Part shown: piece after piece, positions 6,060 through 6,494 of the stretch
How the letters are laid out: every line of letters begins with the position of its first letter
How positions within the stretch are numbered: the stretch's first letter is position 1
Origin: Bacillota bacterium
GTDB taxonomy: Bacteria; Bacillota; Clostridia; Acetivibrionales; DTU013
Direction: 5' to 3'
Assembly: GCA_023435805.1 (NCBI GenBank)
Contig: JAEZMC010000138.1
Span: 1 to 6,494 of the forward strand
DNA: 6,494 nt
The notes under the pieces: model-generated
Told to the model about the DNA's origin: nothing
Seen by the model: the letters and a program-made list of their open reading frames with translations, nothing else
The model's database searches: none
Translations under genes and position numbers: made by a program

Positions 6060-6494
6060 ATGAATCCAAAAGACAGGTTTGAGTTTATTGATGAGAACGG
6101 CACATTCAGGCTTGGCGATCCCTCGTCAGTCAATGAACTGTATTTTCCGCTGTGCAATGAAGCAGGACTGATGTCCTCCGTCACTCCGATGCTGCACGGC
6201 GACTGCAAGACGGGCCAGCACCATTTCGTACTGCCTCCTGTGACGATCGAAGATTTCTACTATTCCAGATCGGCCAGAAACTTCTGGTTTTATATTCATG
6301 GCAGGGGTGCCTGGTCGGCCACCGGGAATTCCGCGGAACAAACCGCCGGAAGGTATGCGGAGCAAGGGCTGGAGGAAAGGAACGTCGAAGCGGGTCTTCT
6401 CTGGCACAGGCTGAAATGCAGGGACGAAAAAAGGGGCCTTGCCTCTGAAATACTCAGCTTTGTACCCGCCAGTGAGGACAGGGTCGAGATCCTG
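6060..6494 (+). CDS. GH94-like glycoside phosphorylase, N-terminal part (3'-truncated)
   Basis: The frame opens at ATG 6060 and is still open at the window end (145 residues visible). AAGGA at 6046-6050 lies 9 nt before the ATG, and the gap to the SBP2 stop is 13 nt, so the two are probably cotranscribed. The N-terminus has no signal peptide, which fits a cytoplasmic enzyme. Residues 26-90 (ELYFPLCNEAGLMSSVTP, HGDCKTGQ, FVLPPVTIEDFYYSRSARNFW, GAWSATGNSAEQ) resemble the N-terminal beta-sandwich of cellobiose or laminaribiose phosphorylase-like proteins (GH94, formerly glycosyltransferase 36). Enzymes of this group cleave beta-glucosides with phosphate to a sugar 1-phosphate, saving ATP after import. 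The catalytic (alpha/alpha)6 domain and its Asp are outside the window, so activity and linkage are unknown; related families such as GH149 or GH161 are possible alternatives. The family call rests on recalled motifs, not a search. Confidence 0.72.
   Translation, partial: MNPKDRFEFIDENGTFRLGDPSSVNELYFPLCNEAGLMSSVTPMLHGDCKTGQHHFVLPPVTIEDFYYSRSARNFWFYIHGRGAWSATGNSAEQTAGRYAEQGLEERNVEAGLLWHRLKCRDEKRGLASEILSFVPASEDRVEIL

Overview
The window is a moderate-GC, carbohydrate-uptake locus, most likely from a Bacillota (Firmicutes) bacterium and probably one of the Clostridia. The reasons are strong AAGGAGG-type ribosome binding sites, lipoprotein signal peptides of the LAAC/LTAC type, a YesN-like AraC response regulator, and a CUT1-type ABC transporter with no ATPase gene of its own in view. 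The exact genus cannot be read from the sequence.

Layout, all on the + strand: (1) 1-1200, the 3' part of a YesN/AraC-type response regulator, whose receiver domain lies mostly or wholly outside the window; (2) 1201-1361, a regulatory gap with a candidate promoter, a 21-bp-period direct repeat and a dyad; (3) 1362-2771, a lipoprotein solute-binding protein (SBP1); (4) 2772-2904, a gap with a long terminator-like hairpin; (5) 2905-3822 and 3819-4637, two MalF/MalG-like permeases overlapping by 4 nt; (6) 4638-4717, an 80-nt gap with a second, better promoter candidate that carries an internal dyad; (7) 4718-6046, a second, divergent lipoprotein solute-binding protein (SBP2); (8) 6060-6494, the 5' end of a large enzyme that resembles GH94-type glycoside phosphorylases and runs off the window.

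Proposed working model (inference): a sensor kinase outside the window signals to the response regulator, which activates the transporter operon. One or both lipoproteins capture an oligosaccharide outside the cell, the permease pair imports it using a shared MsmX/MsiK-type ATPase encoded elsewhere, and the cytoplasmic phosphorylase splits it with phosphate to a sugar 1-phosphate. If the enzyme is GH94-like, the substrate is probably a beta-linked gluco-oligosaccharide, but the linkage cannot be decided from the 145 residues visible.

The gene content is of a familiar kind. The less ordinary points are the two dissimilar binding proteins around one permease pair, an internal promoter that appears to make SBP2 and the phosphorylase a separately controllable unit, and a short sequence shared by the two candidate promoters. 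No RNA genes, CRISPR arrays or complete mobile elements were seen. No stretch over 300 bases lacks a gene.
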